Source of the DNA: Calothrix rhizosoleniae SC01
Lineage (GTDB): Bacteria > Cyanobacteriota > Cyanobacteriia > Cyanobacteriales > Nostocaceae
Direction of reading: 5' to 3'
NCBI RefSeq assembly: GCF_900185595.1
Contig: NZ_FYBH01000114.1
Span: 1-64,000 of the forward strand
Length of the DNA stretch: 64,000 nt
Shown: piece by piece, positions 9,392 to 19,025 of the stretch
Layout of the letters: each line of letters begins with the position of its first letter
How positions within the stretch are numbered: the first letter of the stretch is position 1
Notes under the pieces: generated by a model
The model's database searches: none
The model's input: only the letters and a program-made list of their open reading frames with translations
Told to the model about the DNA's origin: nothing
Made by a program: the position numbers and the translations under genes

Positions 9392-10585
9392 ATGCATTCC
9401 ATAAATCAGGATAGTGCTGATACCATTTCATCTGAAATAAAAGCTAAATTTAGCAGCTTTATTGAATCTTTCTTTTCCAAACATTACCGAGAACGATGCT
9501 ATCTAGGGCTGGTGTTTTGGCAGGGAAAGCGTAGGATGCTACAAATAAATGTACCTGCTGGTGATTTTTCTGGACTTCTCCAAGCAAAACCATCTAGTGG
9601 TAACGATCCAGATTCTGGTAAGAATCGTCCAGAAGTTAAAGGTCATGCTGAGGATATTAAACAATATATCATTGGTTGCGCCAACAAAGATAAACCATGG
9701 ATTGTAGGAACATTAACAGCAAATGTCGATCCAGACGATATAGAAATTCATGAATTTGCTAGAGGTATGTGCTTAGTTGTTATTCCTCGCGGCGTAAAGT
9801 TGGATATTACAGATGGGCAACATAGAAAACGGGCGATTCATGAATTGATAGAAGGAATTGATAGCAAACTCATTGCAAATGATGATTTTCCAATTACCCT
9901 AATTCTGGAGGGTGACAAACGCCAGTGTCAAATAGATTTTAGAGATATGGCTCAGACAAAACAGCTTGATAAATCTTTGTTAGTATCTTTCGGTGAATAT
10001 GAGGGTCATATTGGTATTACTAAAGAATTAATAGATAGAGTATCAATGTTTCAGGATAAAACTGAAAAAGTTAAAGCATCTCCCTCAGTCAAACATAAAT
10101 TAATTTATACTACAAATTATATAGCTAGATTTGTAAGTTGTACTTTTACTAATAATACAGAAAATGAACTTAAAGATTATAACGTTGAACAGACATCAGA
10201 ATCTCTAGCCTATTGCCTTAATAAATTTTTTATGAAATGTGAAAATACTCGTTATATTTCTCAAAAACCAATTAATGAATTAACAGTTGATGATATCAAA
10301 GAATTTAAAGAAAATGGTGTACTTGGTGTAAGCGTTGGTTTAGAGATTTTGGGTCGTTTATTGTATTCCACATATTCTCCAGAATATTATAAATTTGATG
10401 AAGAAAAAGTTAATCAACTAGCGCAATTAGACTGGTCAAGAAAAAATGATTTGTGGGCAAACAATATTGTTAGAAGAGATCCAAACCCGAAAAATCCAAA
10501 CAATCCTTATAAAATATCATTTAGTGCGGGCGCGATCGCAACAGCAGTTGACATTATAAAAATAAAATTGGGATGGATGTCATAA
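9392..10585 (+). CDS. Second DGQHR-domain protein (DndB-like)
   Basis: 397 residues with DGQHR at 141-145 (LDITDGQHRKRAIHEL), the hallmark of the DndB/DpdB-like superfamily. Outside that motif it shows little visible similarity to the DndB next door, so it is not a recent tandem duplicate. The N-terminal part (residues 30-60) resembles the beta-rich opening of DGQHR proteins. It follows dndB on the same strand after 106 bp. The base composition is more AT-rich than dndB, particularly in the second half. A role in regulation or sensing of modified DNA is inferred from context only. Confidence 0.7.
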   Translation: MHSINQDSADTISSEIKAKFSSFIESFFSKHYRERCYLGLVFWQGKRRMLQINVPAGDFSGLLQAKPSSGNDPDSGKNRPEVKGHAEDIKQYIIGCANKDKPWIVGTLTANVDPDDIEIHEFARGMCLVVIPRGVKLDITDGQHRKRAIHELIEGIDSKLIANDDFPITLILEGDKRQCQIDFRDMAQTKQLDKSLLVSFGEYEGHIGITKELIDRVSMFQDKTEKVKASPSVKHKLIYTTNYIARFVSCTFTNNTENELKDYNVEQTSESLAYCLNKFFMKCENTRYISQKPINELTVDDIKEFKENGVLGVSVGLEILGRLLYSTYSPEYYKFDEEKVNQLAQLDWSRKNDLWANNIVRRDPNPKNPNNPYKISFSAGAIATAVDIIKIKLGWMS

Positions 10586-10974
10586 TTATTTAAATCCAAG
10601 GGAGAAATTTACTTAGATAGATTCCTCCTCCAACTAATTACTTTATAATGTTTTCCAACTACCGATAGCATGCTTTTCAAGGATATGATCGCGTTCGGTT
10701 TTATACTCTTCATCATTTAGCGATCGCAATTTAACATCCTACCCGTACATACATATTGTTATATACAATTCCTGATGTTGACTTAAACTTATTATTAAGT
10801 ATTCAATTAGTCTCATATCTTCATAAAAATACATCATAAAATCAACTTCTATTAACTACAGCCCATCATTCCCAGCAATTTTGCGAAAATCAAAAGCAAT
10901 AACAAAAATAAACGCATTTATAGTCCAACTTTTATCGGACATCATTCACTGCTAGGAATAGGGAGAACCTTTAC
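10586..10974. other. Intergenic region before chlB with a possible gene remnant
   Basis: 389 bp with no complete gene. On the minus strand 10643-10729 reads as 28 codons starting at TTG and ending at TAA, containing RSLNDEEYKTERDHIL. This looks like the short charged C-terminal helix of a larger protein, but there is a stop just upstream, so it may be a remnant. Two GATCGC-type HIP1 sites are present. The last 60 bp form the AT-rich chlB leader. Confidence 0.4.
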
Positions 10975-12501
10975 ATGAAATTAGCTTACTGGATGTACGC
11001 TGGTCCAGCTCACATAGGTACTTTACGAGTCGCCAGTTCTTTTAAAAATGTCCATGCGATTATGCACGCTCCCTTAGGGGATGATTATTTTAATGTCATG
11101 CGCTCAATGTTGGAGCGGGAGCGCAATTTTACCCCTGTAACAACCAGTGTAGTTGATCGCCATGTTTTGGCGCGGGGTTCCCAAGAAAAGGTTGTGGATA
11201 ACATCACTCGCAAGGACACGGAAGAAGCACCGGATTTAATTGTCTTAACCCCTACTTGTACATCCAGCATTTTACAAGAAGACCTGGAAAACTTTGTGGA
11301 ACGGGCACAAATGGAGTGTAAAGGGGATGTGCTGCTGGCTGATGTCAACCACTACCGAGTGAATGAATTAGAAGCAGGCGATCGCACTTTAGATCAGATT
11401 GTCCAATACTACATCAATAAAGCCCGGAAAAAAGGAGAACTCCCGGAAGGGAAAACAGCCAAGCCTTCTGTCAATATTATTGGCGTTTCTACCTTGGGTT
11501 TCCACAATCAACATGACGCTACAGAGTTGAAGAAACTCATGGATGATTTGGGAATTGAAGTTAATTTATTACTTCCAGAAAGTGCATCTGTTCATGAGTT
11601 GAAGAATTTACCACGGGCTTGGTTTAACCTTTGTCCCTACCGGGAATTGGGCTTGATGACTGCTAAATACTTAGAAGCAGAGTTTGGTATGCCCTACGTA
11701 GATATTACCCCTATGGGTGTTGTGGAAACTGCTCGCTGTATCCGCAAAATTCAGCAGGTAATTAACGCCCAAGGTGCAAATGTAGACTATGAAAATTTCA
11801 TTGAAGAACAAACCCTACATGTATCCCAAGCAGCTTGGTTTTCCCGTTCCATCGACTGTCAAAACTTAACTGGTAAGAAAGCCGTGGTATTTGGTGACAA
11901 TACCCATGCGGCGGCAATGACTAAAATTTTAGCCCGAGAAATGGGTATTCACGTAGTTTGGGCGGGAACCTACTGTAAATATGATGCTGATTGGTTCCGG
12001 GAACAGGTAAGTGAGTACTGTGATGAGGTAATTATAACCGACGATCATGGGGCAATTGGAGATGCGATCGCTCGTGTGGAACCAGCGGCGATTTTCGGTA
12101 CTCAAATGGAGCGTCACGTTGGCAAGCGCCTGAATATTCCCTGCGGTGTAATTGCTGCACCCATCCACATCCAAGACTTCCCTATGGGTTACAAACCATT
12201 CATGGGTTATGAAGGGACAAACCAATTAGTCGATTTGGTATACAATTCCTTTACCTTGGGTATGGAAGACCATTTATTAGAAATATTTGGCGGACATGAT
12301 ACCAAGGAAGTAATTACCAAAGGGATTTCCGCTACATCCGACTTAAATTGGACGAAGGATGGTTTAGCTGAGTTGAACAAGATTCCCGGTTTTGTTCGCG
12401 GTAAAGTTAAGCGCAATACTGAGAAATTTGCTAGGGAAAGGGAAATTAAGGATATTAACGTTGAAGTATTATATGCAGCCAAGGAAGCGGTAGGAGCTTA
12501 A
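10975..12501 (+). CDS. chlB: Light-independent protochlorophyllide reductase subunit B
   Basis: 508 residues, full length for ChlB. The N-terminus [20 protein letters not shown] is diagnostic. Asp36 (HAPLGD) is in place; this residue is the unusual fourth ligand of the [4Fe-4S] NB cluster shared with ChlN. The [10 protein letters not shown] segment near residue 291 carries a conserved aspartate. ChlB and ChlN form the nitrogenase-like catalytic component that, with the ChlL reductase, converts protochlorophyllide to chlorophyllide in the dark. Neither chlN nor chlL is in this window. The ATG has a GGGAGAA ribosome site. Confidence 0.97.
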   Translation: MKLAYWMYAGPAHIGTLRVASSFKNVHAIMHAPLGDDYFNVMRSMLERERNFTPVTTSVVDRHVLARGSQEKVVDNITRKDTEEAPDLIVLTPTCTSSILQEDLENFVERAQMECKGDVLLADVNHYRVNELEAGDRTLDQIVQYYINKARKKGELPEGKTAKPSVNIIGVSTLGFHNQHDATELKKLMDDLGIEVNLLLPESASVHELKNLPRAWFNLCPYRELGLMTAKYLEAEFGMPYVDITPMGVVETARCIRKIQQVINAQGANVDYENFIEEQTLHVSQAAWFSRSIDCQNLTGKKAVVFGDNTHAAAMTKILAREMGIHVVWAGTYCKYDADWFREQVSEYCDEVIITDDHGAIGDAIARVEPAAIFGTQMERHVGKRLNIPCGVIAAPIHIQDFPMGYKPFMGYEGTNQLVDLVYNSFTLGMEDHLLEIFGGHDTKEVITKGISATSDLNWTKDGLAELNKIPGFVRGKVKRNTEKFAREREIKDINVEVLYAAKEAVGA

Positions 12502-12623
12502 ATCAGTTAACAGTTATCAGTTATCAGGCGTTGCTGGTTTACTAGTAACGCTTGAAGGTTAGGACGAATTGAGAAGCTACAATGTAGATGTAGCAATATT
12601 TTTATCTCCTGAATTGAAAATGA

Positions 12624-12653
12624 GGAGTCGGGAATCGGGAATCGGGAGTCGGA
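12624..12653 (+). repeat. Short heptamer tandem repeat (GGGAATC type)
   Basis: Four imperfect copies of CGGGAATC/CGGGAGTC in the 261-bp gap between chlB and the aldo/keto reductase. Short tandem heptamers of this kind are common between genes in filamentous cyanobacteria. Confidence 0.7.
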
Positions 12654-12762
12654 AAGAGGTATTTTTATCCTTGGTGGTGAAATTGTTTCATCGGGGCTGC
12701 TTCCTGCAATAAAACTGATAACTGATTATTTGCCTTATTCGGTAATTTTCTCTGGGATAAAT

Positions 12763-13743
12763 ATGCAGACTAGCCAAAAACTTTCCCTACCAGTTATGGG
12801 TTGCGGAACTTGGGCATGGGGGAATCGACTGCTGTGGGGATATGATCAAAGTATGGATGACCAATTGCAGGGGGTGTTTAACCTCTGTGTCAGCAATGGC
12901 GTTACCCTATTTGATACGGGAGATTCCTACGGTACAGGTAAATTAAACGGACGTAGCGAGCAACTTTTGGGACGCTTCACCAAAGCATATCAAGGGACAA
13001 ACCAAGAAAATATTTGCATTGCTACCAAATTGGCTGCCTATCCCTGGAGATTAACCCGTCAATCTATGGTTAATGCTAGTAAATCTTCTGCCCAAAGGTT
13101 AGGGAGAAATATAGATTTGGTGCAAATGCATTGGTCTACAGCTAATTATGCACCTTGGCAGGAAGGAGCACTTTTAGATGGTTTGGCTGACCTTTACGAA
13201 CAGGGATTAGTTAGGGGTGTCGGATTATCGAATTATGGACCCAAAAGATTGCAATGGGTACACACAAGATTTAAGGAACGAGGTGTTCCTATTACAACTC
13301 TCCAAGTCCAATATTCATTGCTGTCTACCTATCCTGTGACTGAATTGGGTTTAAAACAAGTATGCGATGATTTGGGGATAAAATTGATTGCCTATAGTCC
13401 TTTAGGATTGGGTATTTTAACGGGGAAGTATGCTGATAAAAGTAAGTATCCTTCAGGTATTCGGAGTTTTCTGTTTCAGCAGTTAATACCCAAGGCTCAA
13501 CCGCTTTTATCCTGTTTGCAGAAGATAGCAGAATCTAGGCATAAAACGATGTCCCAGGTGGCTATTAACTGGTGTATTTGCAAAGGTACTATTCCTATTC
13601 CTGGAGCAAAAAATATAGAACAGGCACAGCAGAATATCGGTGCTTTGGGCTGGCAATTGGATAGTGGTGAGGTTGAGGAATTAGATCGAGTTGCGGCGAG
13701 TTTGGAGAAAAAAATGGTGCAGAATATCTTTCAAACAAAATAA
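12763..13743 (+). CDS. Aldo/keto reductase
   Basis: 326 residues from the ATG at 12763; an in-frame TTG at 12730 would add 11 residues but lacks support. The AKR (alpha/beta)8 barrel signatures are visible: FDTGDSYG with the catalytic Asp and Tyr, the catalytic Lys in IATKLAAYPW, the His in QMHWS, and a cofactor-binding end (PIPGAKNIEQAQQNIGALGW). Such enzymes reduce aldehydes or ketones with NADPH. The substrate cannot be told from sequence. Plant and cyanobacterial relatives include pyridoxal reductase-like AKRs. It stands alone downstream of chlB, with a 261-bp repeat-bearing spacer. Confidence 0.85.
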   Translation: MQTSQKLSLPVMGCGTWAWGNRLLWGYDQSMDDQLQGVFNLCVSNGVTLFDTGDSYGTGKLNGRSEQLLGRFTKAYQGTNQENICIATKLAAYPWRLTRQSMVNASKSSAQRLGRNIDLVQMHWSTANYAPWQEGALLDGLADLYEQGLVRGVGLSNYGPKRLQWVHTRFKERGVPITTLQVQYSLLSTYPVTELGLKQVCDDLGIKLIAYSPLGLGILTGKYADKSKYPSGIRSFLFQQLIPKAQPLLSCLQKIAESRHKTMSQVAINWCICKGTIPIPGAKNIEQAQQNIGALGWQLDSGEVEELDRVAASLEKKMVQNIFQTK

Positions 13744-14105
13744 TCTGATTTTGGATTATCTAACATCTAGGGGAACTCTTTATCATCTTTCATGCAATTA
13801 GTCAATTTATAGATAAACTTCAATTTATCTATAAATAGGGCTTGCTGAAAAAAGAGAGAAAGTAGTTATTGTGGGAATATCAGACCAGAGAAATATATTC
13901 AGATGCAAGAATATAGGGGAAGGTAGATTCTTTTTTCCTCCCTTATCTACTTTCCCTATCCCTCTTGAGGGATTATGGGGGGTTGTCATCCAAGTCTTAC
14001 CAACAAACACCCAATTGTAAAAAGCCTACCCCTGCCCCCTGCTCCCTGCTCCCTACTCCGTGCTCCCTGCTCCCTACTCCCTACTCCCTACTCCCTACTC
14101 CCTGC
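13744..14105. repeat. Repeat-bearing gap with CTCCCTA heptamer array
   Basis: 362 bp without a convincing gene. At 13837-13847 it has AGGGCTTGCTG, the same end sequence that bounds the MITE-like element at 59313-59536, but I found no partner end here. From about 14034 to 14108 there is a tandem array of CTCCCTA/CTCCCTG heptamers. A minus-strand ORF at 13825-14010 reads through these repeats and is not credited as a gene. Confidence 0.65.
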
Positions 14106-14612
14106 TCACTGGGGTAGGCGATAATGTTGAGCAATATAGTAAAAAAATCGGTAGTAGTCGTTAAATTCGGAGCTAGGGGCTTTTCCCTGCCAATAATATT
14201 TCACGCCTCCTTGATTAAATTTGATGGCAACTATACTTTCGGTTGTTCCTATTTCCACTGTCATTACCCCAGCAATTCCTTGAATGTTTTTAAAGTTGGG
14301 ATTAATAGATTTTTTTCTATTGCTGCTTGTATTAGTATTTGTGAGCAGCTGATTACCTGCCCAACCGCGAATTTCTACAGATTTTTTTTGTGGTGATATA
14401 AAAACAATGCCATCATCATTATCTGGTTTCACCTCTTCCCAGTTACTAGGATAGGGAAATTCAAATCCATAACGGGAATTTTTGTATGTTTTCCAAGAAT
14501 TTCTCTCCCCTTGGAAACTTGGTACACCACATGCGGATAAAGCCAATGAGAGAATGAGTGGGTAAATCCTCCAATCAAAGTTCCAAGCAATAGCTTTTGT
14601 ACTGATAATCAT
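14106..14612 (-). CDS. Putative lipoprotein, function unknown
   Basis: 168 residues. The N-terminal hydrophobic segment ends in a lipobox (ALSLAL then SACG), so Cys28 is probably lipidated and the protein anchored to a membrane facing the periplasm or thylakoid lumen. The mature part starts with WKTYKNSRYGFEFPYPSNWE, a pattern shared with PsbP-like and other small surface lipoproteins, but I would not assign it to PsbP. Its 3' end abuts the CTCCCTA array. It is a single gene, divergent from the 14984 gene across 371 bp. Confidence 0.6.
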   Translation of the reverse strand: MIISTKAIAWNFDWRIYPLILSLALSACGVPSFQGERNSWKTYKNSRYGFEFPYPSNWEEVKPDNDDGIVFISPQKKSVEIRGWAGNQLLTNTNTSSNRKKSINPNFKNIQGIAGVMTVEIGTTESIVAIKFNQGGVKYYWQGKAPSSEFNDYYRFFYYIAQHYRLPQ

Positions 14613-14930
14613 AAAAAATATTAATTAATTTGTAAATTTATTGAAATTGTGGATATATGCCAACAATAATACTGAATCAGATTAGTTTATTAAATTTTTT
14701 ACTATTTTCATCTCCAATCCATCACCTCGGCCAAAAATTTTGTTGTCTAAGAAACAAACTGAAATACATTATGTTTTTCTCGCCTTCTTAATTTCTAAAT
14801 TATCTAAAAATTAGGCACTCCCTAGGAAAAATCAGGGGTTTGGCATTGTTTCGCAGAGGCAACAATAACTGTATTCAAAAATCAAACGTAAATAAATGTA
14901 ACGAAATAGCCGTCAAAACGTTTTGCAGTC

Positions 14931-14959
14931 TTGACAACTAATGTGGGAGCAGATAACGT
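14931..14959 (+). promoter_or_regulatory. Sigma70-type promoter of the 14984 gene
   Basis: TTGACA at 14931-14936, a 17-bp spacer, then TAACGT at 14954-14959, 25 bp before the ATG. This is the only strong consensus -35 in the 371-bp gap 14613-14983, which otherwise holds AT-rich sequence and a small palindrome CAAAACGTTTTG. The short distance to the start implies a very short leader. Confidence 0.5.
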
Positions 14960-14983
14960 AAGATACATACCCGGGTAAGACCA

Positions 14984-15355
14984 ATGAAAAGTTATATGCA
15001 AACTAAGCAAAAGGTCACTTTGTATTTATCACCAGAACTGCACAAAAGACTAAAAGTTCGTTCAGCAGTAGATTCCGAGCCGATGTCAGATTTAGCAGAG
15101 CGTGCGCTTGGCTTTTATTTGGCAAATTCGGAATTAGTGGATGAGAGTCAAGTTAGCTATGGCGGAACTCATAGAGTATATTCTTGTCCTACTTGTGATA
15201 GTCCTTTACTCATCCGTGATCATGAGTTGGTTGCTTTAGGAAATCAACCAGGTGTAGTTCCTTCCGAACCAATATCTTCTATTGAAGAAACTATTGAAGA
15301 AAAACAAGAGAGCGAAGTTTGTCCTCAGAACGAAGAAGAACTGGTTCCTTGCTAG
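14984..15355 (+). CDS. Small protein with ribbon-helix-helix-like N-terminus and CxxC motif
   Basis: 123 residues. Residues 7-47 (KVTLYLSPELHKRLKVRSAV, then MSDLAERALGFYL) read as a ribbon-helix-helix DNA-binding fold of the CopG type. A CPTC knuckle follows (YSCPTCDSPLL) and the tail is acidic with a final CPQNEEELVPC. Only one classical CxxC pair is present, so a zinc site would have to use the tail cysteines. An alternative ATG four codons in (14996) is possible. It precedes ycf46 by 98 bp on the same strand and could be co-transcribed or regulate it; that is inference. Confidence 0.6.
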   Translation: MKSYMQTKQKVTLYLSPELHKRLKVRSAVDSEPMSDLAERALGFYLANSELVDESQVSYGGTHRVYSCPTCDSPLLIRDHELVALGNQPGVVPSEPISSIEETIEEKQESEVCPQNEEELVPC

Positions 15356-15453
15356 ATGGAAATTGTGAATTATTAATTCATAAATTCTTAAGTTTTAAAC
15401 AAACTGATAACGATGTCTGTACTGTCTTTATTAGGTCTCAAGTAGGTTGATGT

Positions 15454-16965
15454 ATGAAAGAAGAGCTCAACATTCTCATTCAAGCTCAATACCCTTTAAT
15501 CTACCTTGTAACCTCGGAGGAAGAGCGGGCTGAGCAGGCAATTTCTAACATTGCCCAAGCATCGAAACCACAAAGAAGAGTCTATGTCTGGACGGTTACT
15601 CATGGCATCGTAGAGTATGGTCAACCCCGGAATGTCACTCAGCATAATACTGTTTCCCCAGAAGCGGCGATTGAGTGGATTATCCGACAAAGGGAACCAG
15701 GTATATTTATTCTCAAAGATTTGCATCCATTTATTGATGCTCCGGCGACCACAAGGTCTTTGCGTGATGCGATCGCAGGCTTCAAGAATACGCAAAAGAA
15801 TATTATATTAATGTCGCCCATGCAGCAAGTTCCCATAGAGCTGGAAAAGGAAGTAGTGGTTCTAGATTTTCCTTTACCAGATATGGGAGAATTAAATAAA
15901 GTTTTAACTAATCATCTTCATAGTAACCGTGGACGCAAGTTGGAAACAGATGCGCGAGAAAGGCTTCTCAGGGCAGCTTTAGGTTTAACAAAAGATGAAG
16001 CGGAAAAAGTCTACCGTAAGGCACAGGTAACTTCTGGAAGATTGACGGAAGATGAGGTAGATATAGTCTTATCGGAGAAAAAACAATTAATCCGCCGCAA
16101 TGGCATATTAGAGTACATCGAAGAAGATGCAACCATTGATGCTGTTGGGGGCTTAGAAGAACTGAAAAACTGGTTAAAGCAACGCTCCAATGCTTTTACA
16201 GAAAGAGCTAGGGAATATGGATTGCCCCAGCCAAAAGGTATGCTAATTTTAGGAGTCCCTGGGTGTGGTAAATCTCTGATAGCAAAAACAACTTCCCGAT
16301 TGTGGGGTTTACCAATATTACGTTTAGATATGGGGCGAGTATATGATGGTTCTATGGTGGGGCGTAGTGAAGCGAATCTACGTAACGCCTTAAAAACAGC
16401 CGAATCCATATCTCCAGCCATCCTATTTATAGACGAATTAGATAAATCTTTTGCTGGTAGTGCTGGTTCCGGCGATTCTGATGGCGGTACTTCCAGTCGA
16501 ATATTTGGCTCTTTCCTTACCTGGATGCAGGAGAAAAAATCCCCAGTATTCGTGATGGCAACTGCAAACCGAGTTGAACGTTTGCCAGGGGAATTTTTAA
16601 GGAAGGGTCGCTTTGATGAAATTTTCTTTGTGGATCTGCCCACTCCTGAAGAACGGCAAGACATTTTCACTATTCACTTGAGTCAGCGTCGGGAAAATAT
16701 TGACCGGTTTGACTTGGAACAACTATCAAAAATGTCCGACGGCTTCTCTGGTGCAGAAATTGAACAGGCGATTATTGCGGCAATGTACGAAGCTTTTGCC
16801 CAAGATCGAGAGTTCACCCAATTAGATATTATTGCTGCGATTAAAGCTACATTGCCACTGTCTCGAACGATGCAAGAACAGGTAACAGCCTTAAGAGACT
16901 GGGCAAGACAACGGGCAAGACCCGCCGCAGCCTCTGTCGCTGAGTATCAGCGCATGGAGTTCTAA
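15454..16965 (+). CDS. ycf46: Ycf46-like AAA+ ATPase
   Basis: 503 residues. An N-terminal domain of about 210 residues, typical of cyanobacterial and plastid Ycf46, is followed by one AAA+ module. That module has Walker A GVPGCGKS at 267-274, Walker B AILFIDELDK near 328, and an arginine-finger region (FLRKGRFDEIFFVDLP). Ycf46 is conserved in cyanobacteria and many algal plastids; work in Synechocystis links it to CO2 and inorganic-carbon utilisation, but the substrate is unknown. It lies between the RHH-like protein and the ycf35 homologue, all on the plus strand. Confidence 0.85.
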   Translation: MKEELNILIQAQYPLIYLVTSEEERAEQAISNIAQASKPQRRVYVWTVTHGIVEYGQPRNVTQHNTVSPEAAIEWIIRQREPGIFILKDLHPFIDAPATTRSLRDAIAGFKNTQKNIILMSPMQQVPIELEKEVVVLDFPLPDMGELNKVLTNHLHSNRGRKLETDARERLLRAALGLTKDEAEKVYRKAQVTSGRLTEDEVDIVLSEKKQLIRRNGILEYIEEDATIDAVGGLEELKNWLKQRSNAFTERAREYGLPQPKGMLILGVPGCGKSLIAKTTSRLWGLPILRLDMGRVYDGSMVGRSEANLRNALKTAESISPAILFIDELDKSFAGSAGSGDSDGGTSSRIFGSFLTWMQEKKSPVFVMATANRVERLPGEFLRKGRFDEIFFVDLPTPEERQDIFTIHLSQRRENIDRFDLEQLSKMSDGFSGAEIEQAIIAAMYEAFAQDREFTQLDIIAAIKATLPLSRTMQEQVTALRDWARQRARPAAASVAEYQRMEF

Positions 16966-16968
16966 AAG

Positions 16969-16995
16969 CTTTCCTCTGCTACCACAGAGGGAAAG
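16969..16995 (+). other. Hairpin between ycf46 and ycf35
   Basis: CTTTCCTCTG, a six-base loop, then CAGAGGGAAAG, forming a stem with one bulge. There is no U-run after it, so it is more likely an mRNA processing or attenuating element than a full terminator. Confidence 0.5.
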
Positions 16996-17104
16996 GTTAG
17001 CTATTATAGCTAGCAATTCTCAAAAATACCGCGTTGAATTGGCGTGGTGTTACCCAAAAAACGTTGTCCTTTTTCTCAATCTTCTTCTTTAGGAGGAAAC
17101 CCAA

Positions 17105-17455
17105 ATGTCACATTTTAGCACTCTGCGTACCAAAATCACTGAATCTGAAATCCTAACTTCTTCCTTGCGCGACCTTGGTATTTCTGTGAAGACTGATGCA
17201 GATGTCCGTGGTTACAATGGTCAACGCGTTCGTGCCGACATCGTTGCTGTTTTAGAAGGCGAATATGACTTAGGTTGGTCTCGCAACAGTGATGGTTCTT
17301 TTGACCTGATTGCGGATCTTTGGGGTGTTGCTAAGAAGCATAACCAAACCGAGTTAATTAACTCCATTAATCAGAAGTACGCTGTTAACAAGACTTTAAA
17401 TGAAGTGAAGCAGCGTGGCTTACAAAATGCCAACGTGAAATTGGTATTGCAATAA
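17105..17455 (+). CDS. ycf35: Ycf35-like DUF1257 protein
   Basis: 116 residues matching the DUF1257/Ycf35 family: MSHFSTLRTKI at the start, a central DVRGYNGQ, then LGWSRNSDGSFDLIADLWG. The family is conserved in cyanobacteria and red-lineage plastids, with unknown biochemical role. The start is fixed by a near-perfect Shine-Dalgarno (taggaggaaa) about 7 bases upstream, the strongest in the window, suggesting high translation. In several cyanobacteria this gene sits beside a DUF2997 gene and a ferredoxin; neither is here. A terminator follows at 17485. Confidence 0.85.
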   Translation: MSHFSTLRTKITESEILTSSLRDLGISVKTDADVRGYNGQRVRADIVAVLEGEYDLGWSRNSDGSFDLIADLWGVAKKHNQTELINSINQKYAVNKTLNEVKQRGLQNANVKLVLQ

Positions 17456-17484
17456 TATTTCTGTTGCGCGTTCCCAAAACAGCA

Positions 17485-17523
17485 CGGGTTTAACTATTCA
17501 CATAGTAGTTAGCCCGGTTTTTT
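17485..17523 (+). terminator. Rho-independent terminator after ycf35
   Basis: CGGGTTTAACTA and TAGTTAGCCCG form a stem with one internal mismatch around a nine-base loop, followed directly by GTTTTTTC. It ends the ycf35 transcript. Confidence 0.8.
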
Positions 17524-18104
17524 CTCAGGACTAGAAATAATCTAGTCCCTTTTTATATATGTAAATTATGCGAGTTCGGATTGAAATTACTAGGGTTGGA
17601 GAAGTAAAACCTACAATGAAATAATCTTTGAGCGCATCTCCTATGGAAATTTTCGAGTGGCTGAAATTTTTGGCAGCATCTTGAATTTATTATTATATTT
17701 TTCCTTAAAATGAAACCCGAAAAATGATTGATAATGTTGGGTTCTGTTCCTCAACTTACTTTTTTATGCAAAACATCCCCATTTTATATTCACCCATCAT
17801 GCTATAAATTGGTATAAAAAGTCAACCAAAAAAACCTTAATTCTTCGTTCTGCAAACTGTATATTTGACTACAGTTTACTCCAATTTTTCTTTTTTTAGT
17901 AACATTTTCGTTATAAAAAAATCAATTAAATTGAGTAAATTAAATAATTATTGCAAAATAGTAATAAATTATCCGTATAAAGTTGTTACAGTAACCAAAA
18001 AAGTTCTAAGCACTTATTTCTGAATTTACTGGTGAATTCCAAGATTTTGAGTAAATCAATCAATTACATGGGATGCTGGTTGATTGATTAGTGAATATTC
18101 GCAT
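17524..18104. other. AT-rich gap before thrB
   Basis: About 580 bp, strongly AT-rich, with no ORF that looks real on either strand. It has a short GTTGGGTTCTGTTCCTCAAC inverted motif near 17734, of the kind found in cyanobacterial intergenic repeats. I see no RNA gene or recognisable riboswitch. Confidence 0.5.
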
Positions 18105-19025
18105 ATGTCCGTTGTTTCTTGTGTAAATCTTTCTATCCCCGCCACAACAGCTAACTTGGGGCCTGGTTTTGATTGTATTGGTGCTGCTCTAACTCTGAGT
18201 AATGAATTCAAGTTTACTCGTCTCGATCGCGGAGAATTTAGTATTACTGTTACTGGTATAGAAGCTCCAGGGCTGAAAACCGATAGTAGCAATCTGGTAT
18301 ATCAAGCTTTTGTCAAACTATATCAATATATAGAGCAAACACCACCATCAGTAAATATAGAAATCAAACTTGGGGTTCCCTTAGCTAGAGGTTTGGGTAG
18401 TTCGGCGACAGCCATTGTTGGTGGTTTGGTGGGTGCAAATCAATTAGCTGGGGAACCATTAAGTCAGTCCCAGTTAATGGAATTAGCGATCGCAATGGAA
18501 GGACATCCTGATAATGTAGTACCAGCTCTCCTTGGTGGATGTCGTCTTGCAGCTACTAGTAAAGCTGGTTGGGAAATTTGTGATATTCCTTGGCATGGGG
18601 ATATCATACCTGTAGTTGCTATTCCTGACTTTGAACTATCTACAGAAGAAGCACGGCGAGTTTTACCCACACAAGTCAGTCGTGCAGACGCAATTTTCAA
18701 TACAGCACATTTGGGTTTATTATTACGGGGATTGGCAACTGGTAGGGGTGATTGGTTAACATCCGCTTTACAAGATAAGTTACACCAACCCTATCGCCAA
18801 CAATTAATTAATGGTTACGATGCTGTCAACTCTGCCGCTACAAAAGCAGGAGCCTATGGCATGGTAATTAGTGGCGCTGGCCCTACCCTATTAGCTTTAA
18901 CAGATCAAGCCCATTCTACAGATGTGGTGGCAGCAATGGCAACAGCTTGGCAGCAAAAAGGAATTAAAGCCTCTGTGCGATCGCTATCTATAGATAATCA
19001 AGGGGCAAAGATCATTTTTCATTAG
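18105..19025 (+). CDS. thrB: Homoserine kinase
   Basis: 306 residues from the ATG at 18105; an upstream in-frame TTG at 18084 would add seven residues of no likely meaning. GHMP-kinase features: the N-terminal [18 protein letters not shown] and the ATP-binding [16 protein letters not shown] glycine/serine loop, with a third GHMP motif at [17 protein letters not shown]. It phosphorylates homoserine to O-phosphohomoserine for threonine synthesis. It is a single gene; no thrC or hom is adjacent. An internal HIP1 site (gcgatcgc) lies at about 18486. Confidence 0.93.
   Translation: MSVVSCVNLSIPATTANLGPGFDCIGAALTLSNEFKFTRLDRGEFSITVTGIEAPGLKTDSSNLVYQAFVKLYQYIEQTPPSVNIEIKLGVPLARGLGSSATAIVGGLVGANQLAGEPLSQSQLMELAIAMEGHPDNVVPALLGGCRLAATSKAGWEICDIPWHGDIIPVVAIPDFELSTEEARRVLPTQVSRADAIFNTAHLGLLLRGLATGRGDWLTSALQDKLHQPYRQQLINGYDAVNSAATKAGAYGMVISGAGPTLLALTDQAHSTDVVAAMATAWQQKGIKASVRSLSIDNQGAKIIFH

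Noticed and set aside
11085-12482. Minus-strand frames within chlB (and similar frames in other long genes)
   Set aside because: They are shadows of a clear gene on the opposite strand.
13825-14010. 61-codon minus-strand frame
   Set aside because: It reads through repeats and has no start support.
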